A stretch of 64,000 nt of DNA from Paraplanobispora siamensis (GTDB lineage: Bacteria; Actinomycetota; Actinomycetes; Streptosporangiales; Streptosporangiaceae). The stretch spans positions 61,226-125,225 of the forward strand of contig NZ_BOOJ01000025.1 in assembly GCF_016863175.1 (NCBI RefSeq), read 5' to 3'. A model generated the notes under the pieces. It saw only the letters and a list, made by a program, of their open reading frames with translations, ran no database searches and was not told the DNA's origin. This document shows positions 41,952-50,914 of this stretch, in pieces. A program made the position numbers and the translations under genes. How positions within the stretch are numbered: the stretch's first letter is position 1; each line of letters opens with the position of its first letter.

Positions 41952-43250
41952 ATGGAGGCGCGGCCGGCCGTAGACGACGCCGCGCTCGGGCGCGAGGCAT
42001 GGTCCGTGCTCGACGCGAACCGCACGGGGTCCGCCACCGTGCCCGCACCCGGTCTCTATCCCCACCAGTGGAGCTGGGACTCCACCTTCATCGCGATCGG
42101 GATGGCCCGCCTGGACACCCGCCGGGCGGGCGCCGAGCTGCTCAGCCTGCTGGCCGGGCAGTGGCGCACGGGCATGGTGCCGCACATCGTCTTCCACCCG
42201 GCCCACGCCGAGGCCTACTTCCCCGGGCCGTCCGTCTGGCGCTCCCAGGAGCATCCCGCGGCGCCCGTGGCTGTGCTCACCTCCGGGCTGACCCAGCCGC
42301 CCATGCACGCCCTGGCGGTGTGGCAGATGTGGCGGCACGCGGTGGACCGCGACGTGGCCGCGGCCCTGGTACGGCGGACCTACCCGATGCTGGTGGCCCA
42401 GCACGGCTATCTCGCCGGGACCAGGGACCTGGGCGGGGCCGGGCTGGCCGCGATCGTGCACCCGTGGGAGTCGGGGATGGACGACAGTCCCGCCTGGGAC
42501 GACCCGCTGGAGGCGCTGCCCGCGGTCCGCTACTCCTACCGGCGCGAGGAACTGCCCGAACGCCATCCCGACAGCCACCACGACCGCTACGTCTGGCTGG
42601 CGCTGCGCTACAGGGACTCCGGCTACGACGGGACCTACCTGCGCCTGGAGCACCCCTTCGCGATCGAGGACCCGATGTTCAACGGGATCTGGCTGGCCTC
42701 CTGCCAGGCCCTCGCCGAGCTGGCGCCGGTGGCCGGGGACGATCCGCGGCCGCACGTCGAGACCGCCGGGCGCATCCGCGCGGCGATGGTGGACCGGCTG
42801 TGGGCCGACGGGCTGTTCCACGCCCGCGACCTGCACCGCGACCGGCTGATCCCGATCCGCACGGTCGGCGGCTTCGGCCCGATGCTCGACCCGGGGCTGT
42901 CCCCGGCGCTGGTGGACACGCTGATGGACACCCTGGAGTCGCCCCGGTTCATGGGCGCCGCCGGATATCCGGTGCCGAGCTGCGAGATCCGGGCCCCGCA
43001 GTTCGACCGCTCGCGCTACTGGCGGGGGCCGTCGTGGGTGAACACCAACTGGCTGCTGCGCCACGCGGCCGCCGTACACGGCCGGACGGAGCTGGTCCGG
43101 CAGCTCGGCACCGCCACCCTCCGGCTGGTCCGCCAGTCGGGCTTCCGCGAGTGCTTCGACCCCTTCGACGGCAGCGGCCGGGGCGGGCGGGACTTCTCCT
43201 GGTCGGCCGCGCTCACCCTCGACCTGCTCGCCGATCCGGTGGAGGAGTGA
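41952..43250 (+). CDS. GH63-like glycoside hydrolase, possibly glucosylglycerate/mannosylglycerate hydrolase
   Basis: (alpha/alpha)6-barrel glycosidase of 432 residues. Landmarks: YPHQWSWDSTFIAIGMARLD near the start, GMVPHIVFHP, IVHPWESGMDDSPAWDD, SHHDRYVWLALRY, YWRGPSWVNTNWLLR and FDPFDGSGRGGRDFSWSAAL. The WESGMDDSP region and the GRDFSW end resemble the mycobacterial glucosylglycerate hydrolase of family GH63, of similar length, which breaks down a compatible solute. No signal peptide, so it is intracellular. Substrate is inferred by resemblance only; other GH63 or trehalase-like activities remain possible. Confidence 0.78.
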   Translation: MEARPAVDDAALGREAWSVLDANRTGSATVPAPGLYPHQWSWDSTFIAIGMARLDTRRAGAELLSLLAGQWRTGMVPHIVFHPAHAEAYFPGPSVWRSQEHPAAPVAVLTSGLTQPPMHALAVWQMWRHAVDRDVAAALVRRTYPMLVAQHGYLAGTRDLGGAGLAAIVHPWESGMDDSPAWDDPLEALPAVRYSYRREELPERHPDSHHDRYVWLALRYRDSGYDGTYLRLEHPFAIEDPMFNGIWLASCQALAELAPVAGDDPRPHVETAGRIRAAMVDRLWADGLFHARDLHRDRLIPIRTVGGFGPMLDPGLSPALVDTLMDTLESPRFMGAAGYPVPSCEIRAPQFDRSRYWRGPSWVNTNWLLRHAAAVHGRTELVRQLGTATLRLVRQSGFRECFDPFDGSGRGGRDFSWSAALTLDLLADPVEE

Positions 43251-43282
43251 GGGGGCGGCGGCCGTACGGATACCGTGAGGGC

Positions 43283-43744
43283 ATGAGGCTCTTCAACCGC
43301 ACGCCCGCCGAAGTGCGCGCCGCCGTCGATCCGGCCGACCGGGTGCTGGCCCACGCCGAGGGACCCGACGGCCGGGTGATCGCCACGGATCGCGCGCTCT
43401 ATCTGTCCGGCACCAGGCTGCCGTGGTACCAGGTGGATCGCGGTGTGTGGGACGAGGAGGGGCTGACGGTCCTGACGACGGACGGCCGGGAGCACCGGGC
43501 GCGGCTGCCCGAGCCGGGACGGGTGCCCGAGGTCGTGCGGGAGCGGGTGGTCGCCTCGATCGTGGTCAGCCAGTACGTCCCGCTGGACGTGCGCGGGGGA
43601 GTGCGGCTGGTGGCCAGGCGGGCCGAGGACGACCGGATGATCTGGGAGTTCGTCTTCGACGCGGGGCTCGACCCGCAGGATCCGGGCCTTCGGGCCCTGG
43701 CCGAGCAGGCGCTGGAGGGAGTCCGCCGCAGCTTCGGCATCTGA
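43283..43744 (+). CDS. Conserved hypothetical protein (actinomycete-specific)
   Basis: 153 residues, soluble. It starts MRLFNRTPAEVRAAVDPADRV and has a beta-rich middle (GRVIATDRALYLSG, LPWYQVDRGVWDE) resembling a PH-like fold, then a helical end (LRALAEQALEGVRRSF). Similar proteins sit near tRNA-Asn genes in other actinomycetes as far as I recall, with no known role. Terminated by a strong hairpin. Confidence 0.7.
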   Translation: MRLFNRTPAEVRAAVDPADRVLAHAEGPDGRVIATDRALYLSGTRLPWYQVDRGVWDEEGLTVLTTDGREHRARLPEPGRVPEVVRERVVASIVVSQYVPLDVRGGVRLVARRAEDDRMIWEFVFDAGLDPQDPGLRALAEQALEGVRRSFGI

Positions 43745-43765
43745 CGGCAACCGGGGGCGGGCGAC

Positions 43766-43819
43766 GGTACGGCCGCCCGCATCCGCCGTCCGGAGACGCC
43801 GGGTGCGGGCGGCCGTACC
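43766..43819. terminator. Bidirectional hairpin terminator
   Basis: Perfect 16-bp stem (GGTACGGCCGCCCGCA with TGCGGGCGGCCGTACC), 22-base loop, between converging genes. Confidence 0.7.
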
Positions 43820-43844
43820 CCTGCTCAGTGCAGCAGGGCCGTGC

Positions 43845-44120
43845 TCAGTACGGCGAGGCCGTCTTGACCTCGTCCGGCCAGCCGGTGCCGGTCTCATCCT
43901 GCGAACGGCCGTTGGGCAGGTGGGCGCTCACCTGTTCCTTGGCCATCGTGGTCACTCTGGAGACCTGCGCGCCCACGAGGCCGGCGGCCTCCTGGACGGC
44001 GGGATTGTCGGTCACCCTCTGGGTGACCCGCTTGATCTGCTCGTAACGCTCCCGACCGGCCCGGCTACCGAGCACGTAACCTACGGCCACTCCTACGCCG
44101 AACACCAACCGATAACGCAT
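43845..44120 (-). CDS. Small YtxH-like membrane-anchored protein
   Basis: 91 residues. One N-terminal hydrophobic segment (LVFGVGVAVGYVLGSRAG) followed by a charged amphipathic helix (RERYEQIKRVTQRVTDNPAV, QEAAGLVGAQVSRVTTMAKE). This is the layout of YtxH-type general-stress proteins. The ATG giving MRYRLVFG is preceded by GGAGGTGG; a start six codons earlier lacks such a site. Function unknown. Confidence 0.7.
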   Translation of the reverse strand: MRYRLVFGVGVAVGYVLGSRAGRERYEQIKRVTQRVTDNPAVQEAAGLVGAQVSRVTTMAKEQVSAHLPNGRSQDETGTGWPDEVKTASPY

Positions 44121-44286
44121 ATCCACCTCCACAGGCATGCTCAGCCGGGACCCTACCCACGGATCACGATCCCTCTCCGCCCTACCCGGAGCCGCCGATG
44201 CGACACCTACCCCCAGAGTGCGCTAATCTATTCATGCGCCGCAGGGAGCGGGGAGAAACCCCCGGTCAAGGCGGTGCGACGCACGA

Positions 44287-44359
44287 TCCCGTGTAGCTCA
44301 ATCGGCAGAGCAGCCGGCTGTTAACCGGCAGGTTATAGGTTCGAGTCCTATCGCGGGAG
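44287..44359 (+). tRNA. tRNA-Asn (GTT)
   Basis: Full cloverleaf: acceptor TCCCGTG pairs with CGCGGGA, D-arm GCTC...GAGC, anticodon stem GCCGG/CCGGC with loop CTGTTAA (anticodon GTT at 44320-44322), T-arm around TTCGAGT. Discriminator G; CCA is not encoded. Confidence 0.96.
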
Positions 44360-44367
44360 CAGAGGAG

Positions 44368-44400
44368 AAGAGCCCCAGAAGCAATGCTTCTGGGGCTCTT
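44368..44400 (+). terminator. tRNA-Asn terminator
   Basis: Perfect 15-bp stem (AAGAGCCCCAGAAGC with GCTTCTGGGGCTCTT) and three-base loop, nine bases after the tRNA. Confidence 0.8.
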
Positions 44401-44622
44401 GGCGTCTCATGTCCATGTTTGGCAGACAAATTTATGGTGAATCACACAAAATGATGGACACCGCACACTGCGTTGTCGCGTTCACGTCGGGAAACGTGTT
44501 CGCGGAATCGCGGAATGCGGGTGCCGCGGACAACAGCGATCGCAGCGGGTGAAGGGGCCGTTGCGGCAAGGGCACCGCACCGCCCGGAACGGTCGTCGTG
44601 CCCGTGAGCCACGCATAGGTGG

Positions 44623-45855
44623 TTGTGTTCAGTGCTGACCTGGCGGAGGTCCCGGCGGAGCGCGCCGGAGCTGGTCCACGGTGTCCAAGGTCTCCACGAC
44701 GGAGTCCCAGAGCGTCCGGCCCCGCATGTCGATCTCGCGGAGGCCGAAGAGTTCCTGACGTTGTTCCACGCCGAGAACCCGTCGGCGGGACCGGTCAAAC
44801 CACGCCTGCGGGAGGTGAGGGCCGAGATAAACAGGACGGGGACCTACACCCACACGCCCGGTGAGCTGGTCTTCGGCGCCCGGGTGGCCTGGCGCAACAG
44901 CGGCAGGTGCATCGGCAGGCTCTACTGGCGGTCCCTGCGCGTACGCGACCTCAGGCACATCGACACCCCCGAGGGGGTCGCGGCGGAGTGCGTCAACCAC
45001 CTGCGGGACGCGGCGCCCGCGCGCCGCATCCGCCCGACGATCACGGTGTTCGCCCCCGACCGGCCCGGTGAGCCCGGCCCGAGGATCTGGAACGAGCAGC
45101 TCATCCGGTACGCCGGGTACGAGATGGACGACGGATCGATCGTCGGCGACCCCCGCTACGCCGAGTTCACCACCGTGCTGCGCAAGCTCGGCTGGGCGGG
45201 CGGCCCCGGCACGCCGTTCGACGTCCTCCCGCTGGTGGTCTCGATGGGCGACGGGCCGCCGCTGGTGACGCCCGTCCCCCCGGACGCCGTGCTGGAGGTG
45301 CCGCTGTCGCACCCGTCCTACCCCTGGTTCGAGCAGCTCGGGCTGCGCTGGCACGCCGTACCGGCGATCTCGAACATGTGCCTGGAGATCGGCGGGATCT
45401 GCTACCGCGCGGCGCCGTTCAACGGCTGGTACATGGGCACCGAGATCGGCGCGCGCAACCTGGCCGACGCCGACCGCTACAACCTGGTGCCCGTCGTCGC
45501 CCGGGCCCTGGGCCTGGACACCAGCACCGACCGCTCGCTCTGGCGCGACCACGCCCTGGTGGAGATCAACGTGGCGGTGCTCCACTCGTTCGAGCGGGCG
45601 GGGGTGACCATGACCGACCACCACACCGAGTCCCGGCGCTTCCTGACCCACGTGGACCGCGAGGAACGGGCCGGCCGGGTCTGCCCGGCCGACTGGAGCT
45701 GGATCGTTCCCCCCATCTCGGCCGCGGCCACCCCCGTCTTCCACCGTTACTACGACGACGAGCAGCTGTCGCCCAACTACGTCCACCACCCGGACTCGCT
45801 GGAGCGGGGCCTCGGACGCTCCTGTGACCTGTCGCCTGGAGAGGAAAGGGTGTAG
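44623..45855 (+). CDS. nos: Bacterial nitric oxide synthase oxygenase
   Basis: Oxidises L-arginine to citrulline and nitric oxide using heme and a pterin. No reductase domain is attached, as in other bacterial NOS, so electrons come from general flavodoxin/ferredoxin partners. Heme thiolate in WRNSGRCIGRLYW (about Cys96). Substrate pocket: SNMCLEIGGICYRAAPFNGWYMGTE ranges across the family's arginine Glu. Pterin and dimer ends: DHHTESRRF and the PADWSWIVPPIS tail. Homology starts at about LAEAEEFLTLFHAE; the start is uncertain, TTG at 44623 being the furthest and a GTG at 44632 also possible. 410 residues includes some 35 unconserved. No thaxtomin-type cluster is near. Confidence 0.9.
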   Translation: MCSVLTWRRSRRSAPELVHGVQGLHDGVPERPAPHVDLAEAEEFLTLFHAENPSAGPVKPRLREVRAEINRTGTYTHTPGELVFGARVAWRNSGRCIGRLYWRSLRVRDLRHIDTPEGVAAECVNHLRDAAPARRIRPTITVFAPDRPGEPGPRIWNEQLIRYAGYEMDDGSIVGDPRYAEFTTVLRKLGWAGGPGTPFDVLPLVVSMGDGPPLVTPVPPDAVLEVPLSHPSYPWFEQLGLRWHAVPAISNMCLEIGGICYRAAPFNGWYMGTEIGARNLADADRYNLVPVVARALGLDTSTDRSLWRDHALVEINVAVLHSFERAGVTMTDHHTESRRFLTHVDREERAGRVCPADWSWIVPPISAAATPVFHRYYDDEQLSPNYVHHPDSLERGLGRSCDLSPGEERV

Positions 45856-45889
45856 AACGTTATTCTGTAGCGTGAGGGAAGGGGCGTAC

Positions 45890-46663
45890 ATGCTGGATCT
45901 GGTGCTGTCATCGCTCGACCAGGGCGTGCTGACGTTGACGCTCAACCGTCCGGACCGGCTCAACGCCTGGACCGAGGCGATGGGACGGCGGTACTTCGAC
46001 CAGCTGGCGGAGGCGGAGGAGAACCCGGAGGTCCGGGTGATCGTCGTCACCGGCGCGGGGCGGGGCTTCTGCGCCGGGGCCGACTTCCAGACGCTCAACG
46101 CCATCCAGGACGGCTCGTACGAGAGCGAGCCCGACAAGCGCCCCCACTCCTTCCCGACCACCGTCGGCAAGCCGGTCATCGCCGCGGTCAACGGCGCCTG
46201 CGCCGGGCTCGGCATGGTCCACGCCCTCTACTGCGATCTGATCTTCACCGCGGCGGAGGCGAAGTGGACCACCGCCTTCGCCCGCCGCGGCCTGATCGCC
46301 GAGTACGGCCTGTCCTGGGTCCTGCCCCGGCTGATCGGTCAGGGCAGGGCCATGGACCTGCTGCTGTCCGGCCGGACCTTCACCGGGGACGAGGCGTTCG
46401 CCCTCGGCCTGGCCGCCCGGTCGGTGCCCGGCGAGAGCCTGATGGAGGAGACCCTCGCCTACGCCCGCGAGCTGGCCGTCCACAGCTCCCCGTCCTCGAT
46501 GGCGGTGATGAAGCGCCAGATCTGGGGTGACTGGAACACCACCCTGGAGTCGGCGGAGTCCGCCGCCTCCCGGCTGATGCTGGAGTCCTTCGCCCGCCCC
46601 GACTTCGCCGAGGGCGTCGCCAGCTTCCTCGAGCGCCGCCCCCCGCAGTTCCCCCCGCTTTGA
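45890..46663 (+). CDS. Enoyl-CoA hydratase/isomerase family protein
   Basis: Crotonase-fold enzyme of 257 residues. Oxyanion-hole segments: GAGRGFCAGADFQTL and NGACAGLGMVHALYCDL; catalytic-Glu area: RRGLIAEYGLSWVLPRLIG. Downstream typical LLSGRTFTGDEAFALGLAARSV and the helical C-terminus. Start at the ATG after GGAAGGGG, giving MLDLVLSS; longer open frame upstream overlaps the NOS end and is unlikely. Acts on a CoA ester in fatty-acid or related breakdown; which is unknown. It lies 34 bases after the NOS stop. Confidence 0.88.
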   Translation: MLDLVLSSLDQGVLTLTLNRPDRLNAWTEAMGRRYFDQLAEAEENPEVRVIVVTGAGRGFCAGADFQTLNAIQDGSYESEPDKRPHSFPTTVGKPVIAAVNGACAGLGMVHALYCDLIFTAAEAKWTTAFARRGLIAEYGLSWVLPRLIGQGRAMDLLLSGRTFTGDEAFALGLAARSVPGESLMEETLAYARELAVHSSPSSMAVMKRQIWGDWNTTLESAESAASRLMLESFARPDFAEGVASFLERRPPQFPPL

Positions 46664-46675
46664 CGCCGAGCCCGT

Positions 46676-48559
46676 TCAGGCGGCGGGCTCGAGGTCGTCC
46701 TGGGGATCGAACTGGGTCCGGTACAGCTCCTCGTAGCGGCCTCCGGCGGCGAGGAGCTCGGCGTGCGTGCCGCGCTCGACGATCCGACCGTCCTCGACCA
46801 CCAGGATGAGGTCCGCGGCGACGACCGTGGAGAGCCGGTGGGCGATCACCACCGCCGTCTGCCCGGCCAGCGCCTCGTCCAGCGCCGCCTGCACCGCCGC
46901 CTCGGAGGTGGAGTCCAGGTGTGCGGTGGCCTCGTCCAGGATCACCACCCGGGGACGGGCCAGCAGCAGCCGCGCGATCGTCAGCCGCTGGCGCTCGCCG
47001 CCCGACAGCCGGTAGCCCCGCTCGCCCACCACGGTGTCCAAGCCGTCGGGCAGCGCGGCGACGAGGTCGGCGAGCCGGGCGCGGCGCAGCGCCTCCCACA
47101 GCTCGCCCTCCTCCGCCTCCGGCCGCGCCAGCAGCAGGTTCTCGCGGATCGACTCGTGGAACAGATGACCGTCCTGCGTCACCATGCCGACCGTCTCGCG
47201 GATCGACTCGGCCGACAGCTCCCGCACGTCCACCCCCGCCAGCCGTACGGCGCCGCCCTCGACGTCGTACAGGCGCGGCAGCAGCTGCGCGATCGTCGAC
47301 TTCCCGGCGCCCGAGGACCCCACCAGGGCCACCATCCGCCCCGGCTCGGCCCGGAACGAGACGCCGTGCAGGACCTCGGCGCCACCCCGCGTGTCGAGGG
47401 TCGCCACCTCCTCCAGCGACGCGAGCGAGACCTTGTCCGCCGAGGGGTATCCGAAGCGCACGTCCTCGAACTCCACCGACACCGGCCCGTCGGGCACCCG
47501 CCGGGCGTCCGGCCGGTCGGCGATCATGGGCGTGAGGTCGAGTACCTCGAAGACCCGGTCGAAACTCACCAGCGCGCTCATCACGTCCACGCGCGCCCCG
47601 GCCAGCGCGGTCAGCGGCGCGTACAGGCGGGTGAGCAGCAGCGCGAGCGCGACGACGGAGCCCGGGTCCAGCTGCCCGCGCAGGGCGTAGAAGCCGCCCA
47701 GGCCGTACACCAGCGCCAGGGCCAGCGCCGAGACCAGAGTCAGCGCGGTGACGAACGACGACTGCACCATCGCCGTGCGCACCCCGATGTCCCGCACCCG
47801 CCTGGCCCGCGCGGCGAACTCCGCCGACTCCCGGGCCGGCCGGCCGAAGAGCTTGACGAGCATCGCGCCGGGCGCGGAGAACCGCTCCGTCATCTGGGTG
47901 CCCATCGCGGCGTTGTGGTCGGCCGCCTCGTGCCTCAGGCGCGCCAGCCGCGCCCCCATCCGCCGTGCGGGCAGTACGAACACCGGGAGCAGCACCAGCG
48001 CGAGCAGGGTGATCTGCCAGGAGAGATTGATCATGACCACCAGGGTGAGCGCGAGCGTCACCAGGTTGCCCGCCACGGTGGACAGGGTGTCGGTGAAGGC
48101 CCGCTGCGCGCCGATGACGTCGTTGTTCAACCGGCTGACCAGCGCGCCGGTCCGGGTCCGGGTGAAGAAGGCCACCGGCATGCGCTGCACGTGGTCGTAG
48201 ACGGCGGTGCGCAGGTCGAGGATCAGGCCCTCGCCGATGCCCGCCGACAGCCACCGCGTCAGCAGCCCGAGCCCGGCCTCCGCCACCGCGATGACCGCGA
48301 TGAGCGCCGCGAGCCCGGTCACCACGCCCACGTCCGCGCCCCCGACGATCGCCCCTACGGCCTGGCCCGCGAGCACCGGCGTGGCCACCGTCAGGGTCGC
48401 CGTCACGACGCTGAGCACCAGGAAGAACGTCAGGCGCCGCCGGTGCGGCCGGGCGAAGGAGCCGATCCGGCGCAGCGTGGCCATCGAGACCGGTCTCCGA
48501 TCGTTCTGGGCGTTCATGGTCCGGTACAACATGTTCCAGGCGGTCACCTCCATGCTCAT
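46676..48559 (-). CDS. ABC exporter (fused membrane and ATPase domains)
   Basis: Half-transporter of the MsbA/LmrA type. Six-helix N-terminal domain (for example FFLVLSVVTATLTVATPVLAG, LVTLALTLVVMINLSWQITL) then ATPase: GSSGAGKST, LSGGERQRLTIARLL, VVILDEATAHLD, IAHRLST. Dimeric exporter for lipids or drugs; substrate unknown. I start at the ATG giving MSMEVTAWNM, with GGTGG ahead; a farther one adds 10 residues. Single gene, minus strand, divergent from a GH16 gene. Confidence 0.9.
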   Translation of the reverse strand: MSMEVTAWNMLYRTMNAQNDRRPVSMATLRRIGSFARPHRRRLTFFLVLSVVTATLTVATPVLAGQAVGAIVGGADVGVVTGLAALIAVIAVAEAGLGLLTRWLSAGIGEGLILDLRTAVYDHVQRMPVAFFTRTRTGALVSRLNNDVIGAQRAFTDTLSTVAGNLVTLALTLVVMINLSWQITLLALVLLPVFVLPARRMGARLARLRHEAADHNAAMGTQMTERFSAPGAMLVKLFGRPARESAEFAARARRVRDIGVRTAMVQSSFVTALTLVSALALALVYGLGGFYALRGQLDPGSVVALALLLTRLYAPLTALAGARVDVMSALVSFDRVFEVLDLTPMIADRPDARRVPDGPVSVEFEDVRFGYPSADKVSLASLEEVATLDTRGGAEVLHGVSFRAEPGRMVALVGSSGAGKSTIAQLLPRLYDVEGGAVRLAGVDVRELSAESIRETVGMVTQDGHLFHESIRENLLLARPEAEEGELWEALRRARLADLVAALPDGLDTVVGERGYRLSGGERQRLTIARLLLARPRVVILDEATAHLDSTSEAAVQAALDEALAGQTAVVIAHRLSTVVAADLILVVEDGRIVERGTHAELLAAGGRYEELYRTQFDPQDDLEPAA

Positions 48560-48732
48560 CGCGCACCACCCGTCAGGCGTCCGGGGCACGGGGCGGCGTG
48601 CCGTCCGTTCATGGGAAGTCCCTCATGTGTCCTCATGGAGAGGACCCTAGAACCTCAAGCATTGTTGAGGTCAACCGCGTCCGGTGGGGGTACGGCTGAC
48701 CTGCGGCTCGCCGAATGGATCGCTCCAAGCTT

Positions 48733-48793
48733 AGAGAGCGCTCTCTTAAATCCGACTTAAAGCATTGACTTGGATTGACTGAGGCGACACAGT
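48733..48793 (+). promoter_or_regulatory. CebR/CelR-like operator and promoter of the GH16 gene
   Basis: AGAGAGCGCTCTCT (48733-48746) is a perfect 14-bp palindrome containing GAGCGCTC, the core of LacI-family cellulose-sensing operators (CelR/CebR, TGGGAGCGCTCCCA). It lies just ahead of a promoter TTGACT (48765-48770), 17 bases, CACAGT (48788-48793). Repression until a breakdown sugar is present is the likely mode. Confidence 0.65.
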
Positions 48794-48862
48794 TGCCACA
48801 CCCGGTCTCCACGCTGCAGCGCTTTCCGACCGTCTCCCTCGTTCCCAGGAGAGAGGCCCCGC

Positions 48863-50260
48863 ATGAGCCGCCCCCCAACCAGAAATCGCTCTCTTGCTTG
48901 GATGTCGGTCATCCTCGCCGTGCTGATGCTGCCGATGACCGCCCTCGCCGCCCACGCCGCCGTCCCGCCGACCCCCGCGGGCTGGTCGCTGGTCTGGAGC
49001 GACGACTTCAACGGCAGCGCCGGATCGCTGCCCTCCTCCAACAACTGGATCATCGACACCGGCCACAACTACCCCGGCGGCCCCGCCAACTGGGGCACCG
49101 GTGAGATCCAGCGCTACACCGACAGCCCGTCCAACCTCAGCCTCGACGGCGGCGGAAACCTCCGCATCACCCCGCTGAAGAACGGCAACGAGTGGACCTC
49201 GGCCCGCATCGAGACCCGCCGTTCGGACTTCAAGCCCGCGGCCGGCCGCATCCTGCGCATCGAGGGCCGCATCCAGATGCCCAACGTCACCGGCAACGCC
49301 GCGCTGGGCTACTGGCCCGCCTTCTGGGCGCTCGGCGCGCCGTACCGCGGCAACTACCAGAACTGGCCCGCCATCGGCGAGTTCGACATCATGGAGAACG
49401 TCAACGGGATCAACTCCGTCTGGGGCGTGCTCCACTGCGGTGTGAACCCCGGCGGCCCCTGCAACGAGGCCACCGGTCTGGGCGCCAGCCGGGCCTGCCC
49501 CGGATCGTCCTGCCAGTCGGCCTTCCACACCTACCGCTTCGAGTGGGACCGCAGCGTCACCCCCAACCAGCTGCGCTGGTACGTCGACGGCCAGCTGTTC
49601 CACAGTCTCAGCCAGTCCCGGTTCGACGCCACGACCTGGAACAACATGACCGGCCACCAGGGCTACTTCCTGCTGCTCAACGTGGCCATGGGCGGTGCGT
49701 TCCCCAACGCGCTGGGCGGCCAGACCCCGACCGCCGCCACCGTCTCCGGTCGGCCGATGCTCGTCGACTACGTGGCCGTCTGGCAGAGCGGCTCCAGCCC
49801 CAGCCCCAGTCCCACTCCCACGGTCACCCCCACAGGCAACCCCGGCGGAGTGGACGCCCGCTCGACCATCCAGGCCGAGCGCTACCAGGCGCAGTCGGGC
49901 ACCATGGTGCAGGCCACCACGGACACCGGCGGCGGGCAGAACGTCGGCGCCATCGCCAACGGAGACTGGCTGCGCTTCGACAACGTGCGCTTCGGCACCA
50001 CCGCGGCCACCCAGTTCAGGGCGCGCGTCGCCTCCGGGGCTCCGGCCGGGGTCAGCGGACTGGTCCAGGTGCGCCTGGACAGCCCGACGGCCGCCCCGAT
50101 CGGCGACTTCGCCGTCGGGAACACGGGCGGCTGGCAGAGCTGGCGTACGATCCCCGCCAACATCAGGGGGGTGACCGGGACCCACACGGTCTACATCACC
50201 TTCAGCAGCGGCCAGCCGGCCGACTTCGTCAACCTCAACTGGTTCACCTTCGGAACCTGA
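48863..50260 (+). CDS. Secreted GH16 endo-beta-glucanase with CBM6 module
   Basis: Extracellular glycoside hydrolase, family 16, probably cutting beta-1,3 or beta-1,3-1,4 glucans. Order: signal peptide (about 1-33, MSVILAVLMLPMTALAAHA), GH16 domain with the catalytic motif GEFDIMENV (Glu about 173, Asp 175, Glu 178), Ser-Pro-Thr linker (SPSPSPTPTVTPTG), and a CBM6-like domain at the end beginning about IQAERYQAQSG, including TGGGQNVGAIANGDWLRFD. 465 residues. Upstream operator resembles cellulose-response sites, consistent with plant or fungal wall degradation. A strong hairpin follows. Confidence 0.92.
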   Translation: MSRPPTRNRSLAWMSVILAVLMLPMTALAAHAAVPPTPAGWSLVWSDDFNGSAGSLPSSNNWIIDTGHNYPGGPANWGTGEIQRYTDSPSNLSLDGGGNLRITPLKNGNEWTSARIETRRSDFKPAAGRILRIEGRIQMPNVTGNAALGYWPAFWALGAPYRGNYQNWPAIGEFDIMENVNGINSVWGVLHCGVNPGGPCNEATGLGASRACPGSSCQSAFHTYRFEWDRSVTPNQLRWYVDGQLFHSLSQSRFDATTWNNMTGHQGYFLLLNVAMGGAFPNALGGQTPTAATVSGRPMLVDYVAVWQSGSSPSPSPTPTVTPTGNPGGVDARSTIQAERYQAQSGTMVQATTDTGGGQNVGAIANGDWLRFDNVRFGTTAATQFRARVASGAPAGVSGLVQVRLDSPTAAPIGDFAVGNTGGWQSWRTIPANIRGVTGTHTVYITFSSGQPADFVNLNWFTFGT

Positions 50261-50276
50261 GCCCCGCGGGGGGTTC

Positions 50277-50314
50277 CGGTACGGCTCCCGCACCCCACCG
50301 CGGGAGCCGTACCG
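50277..50314. terminator. Bidirectional hairpin after the GH16 gene
   Basis: Perfect 15-bp stem (CGGTACGGCTCCCGC with GCGGGAGCCGTACCG) and eight-base loop between converging genes. Confidence 0.75.
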
Positions 50315-50341
50315 TCCGCAGGATCTTGGCAGGCTCGGGGC

Positions 50342-50842
50342 TCAGCTGACCCGGGCCAGCCAGCCGGGGCTGGCGGCGAAGGGCTCGGCGCGGGTGGCCA
50401 CGGCCTGCAGGAGGTGCTCGGCGGCGGCACGGGCCGAGGAGACGACGTGCGGGGGATAGGCGTAGCGGACCTGGTGCTCCTCGAACTCGTCCTCGTCGTC
50501 GAGGAAGACCCGGCCGTCACGCAGGCGGATCACGTCGAGGTCCAGGTCGACCATGGTGACCTCCCCGTCGCGCCACTCGGGCACGGTGGTGATGTCGCAG
50601 TAGATCTCGGTCTTGTCCGGCTGGGCGTTGAAGACGGCCGTCCACCACTGGTCGCGGGGGAAGAGGATCACGAACGCCTGGGGCCACACGACCGGGGGCT
50701 CGTGCCCCCGGCTGCCGCTGGAGCCGGGCACGCAGCCGGTCCAGACTCCGTGCTCGTCCTCGCCGAGGAGCAGGGCGCGGTGGTGCCAGTGCAGGGAGCC
50801 GTCGTACTTCCGGTAGACCACGTTCACGCTTTCGAAGGGCAT
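50342..50842 (-). CDS. DUF402-domain protein
   Basis: 166-residue protein of the DUF402 family, metal-dependent phosphatases/RNA-tailoring proteins, some nucleoside diphosphate phosphatases. Typical parts: VVYRKYDGSLHWHHRALLL, WWTAVFNAQPDKTEIYCDIT and VDLDLDVIRLRDGRVFLDDEDEFEEH, with its conserved Asp/Glu. Start ATG, weak ribosome site. Exact function unknown. Confidence 0.85.
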   Translation of the reverse strand: MPFESVNVVYRKYDGSLHWHHRALLLGEDEHGVWTGCVPGSSGSRGHEPPVVWPQAFVILFPRDQWWTAVFNAQPDKTEIYCDITTVPEWRDGEVTMVDLDLDVIRLRDGRVFLDDEDEFEEHQVRYAYPPHVVSSARAAAEHLLQAVATRAEPFAASPGWLARVS

Positions 50843-50914
50843 GCCCCGACCCTAGGAGTTCCCGCCGGTCCGGAGCCTCCGATTATTCGCTCGCGCGGGC
50901 TCGCGGGGCGTGCA

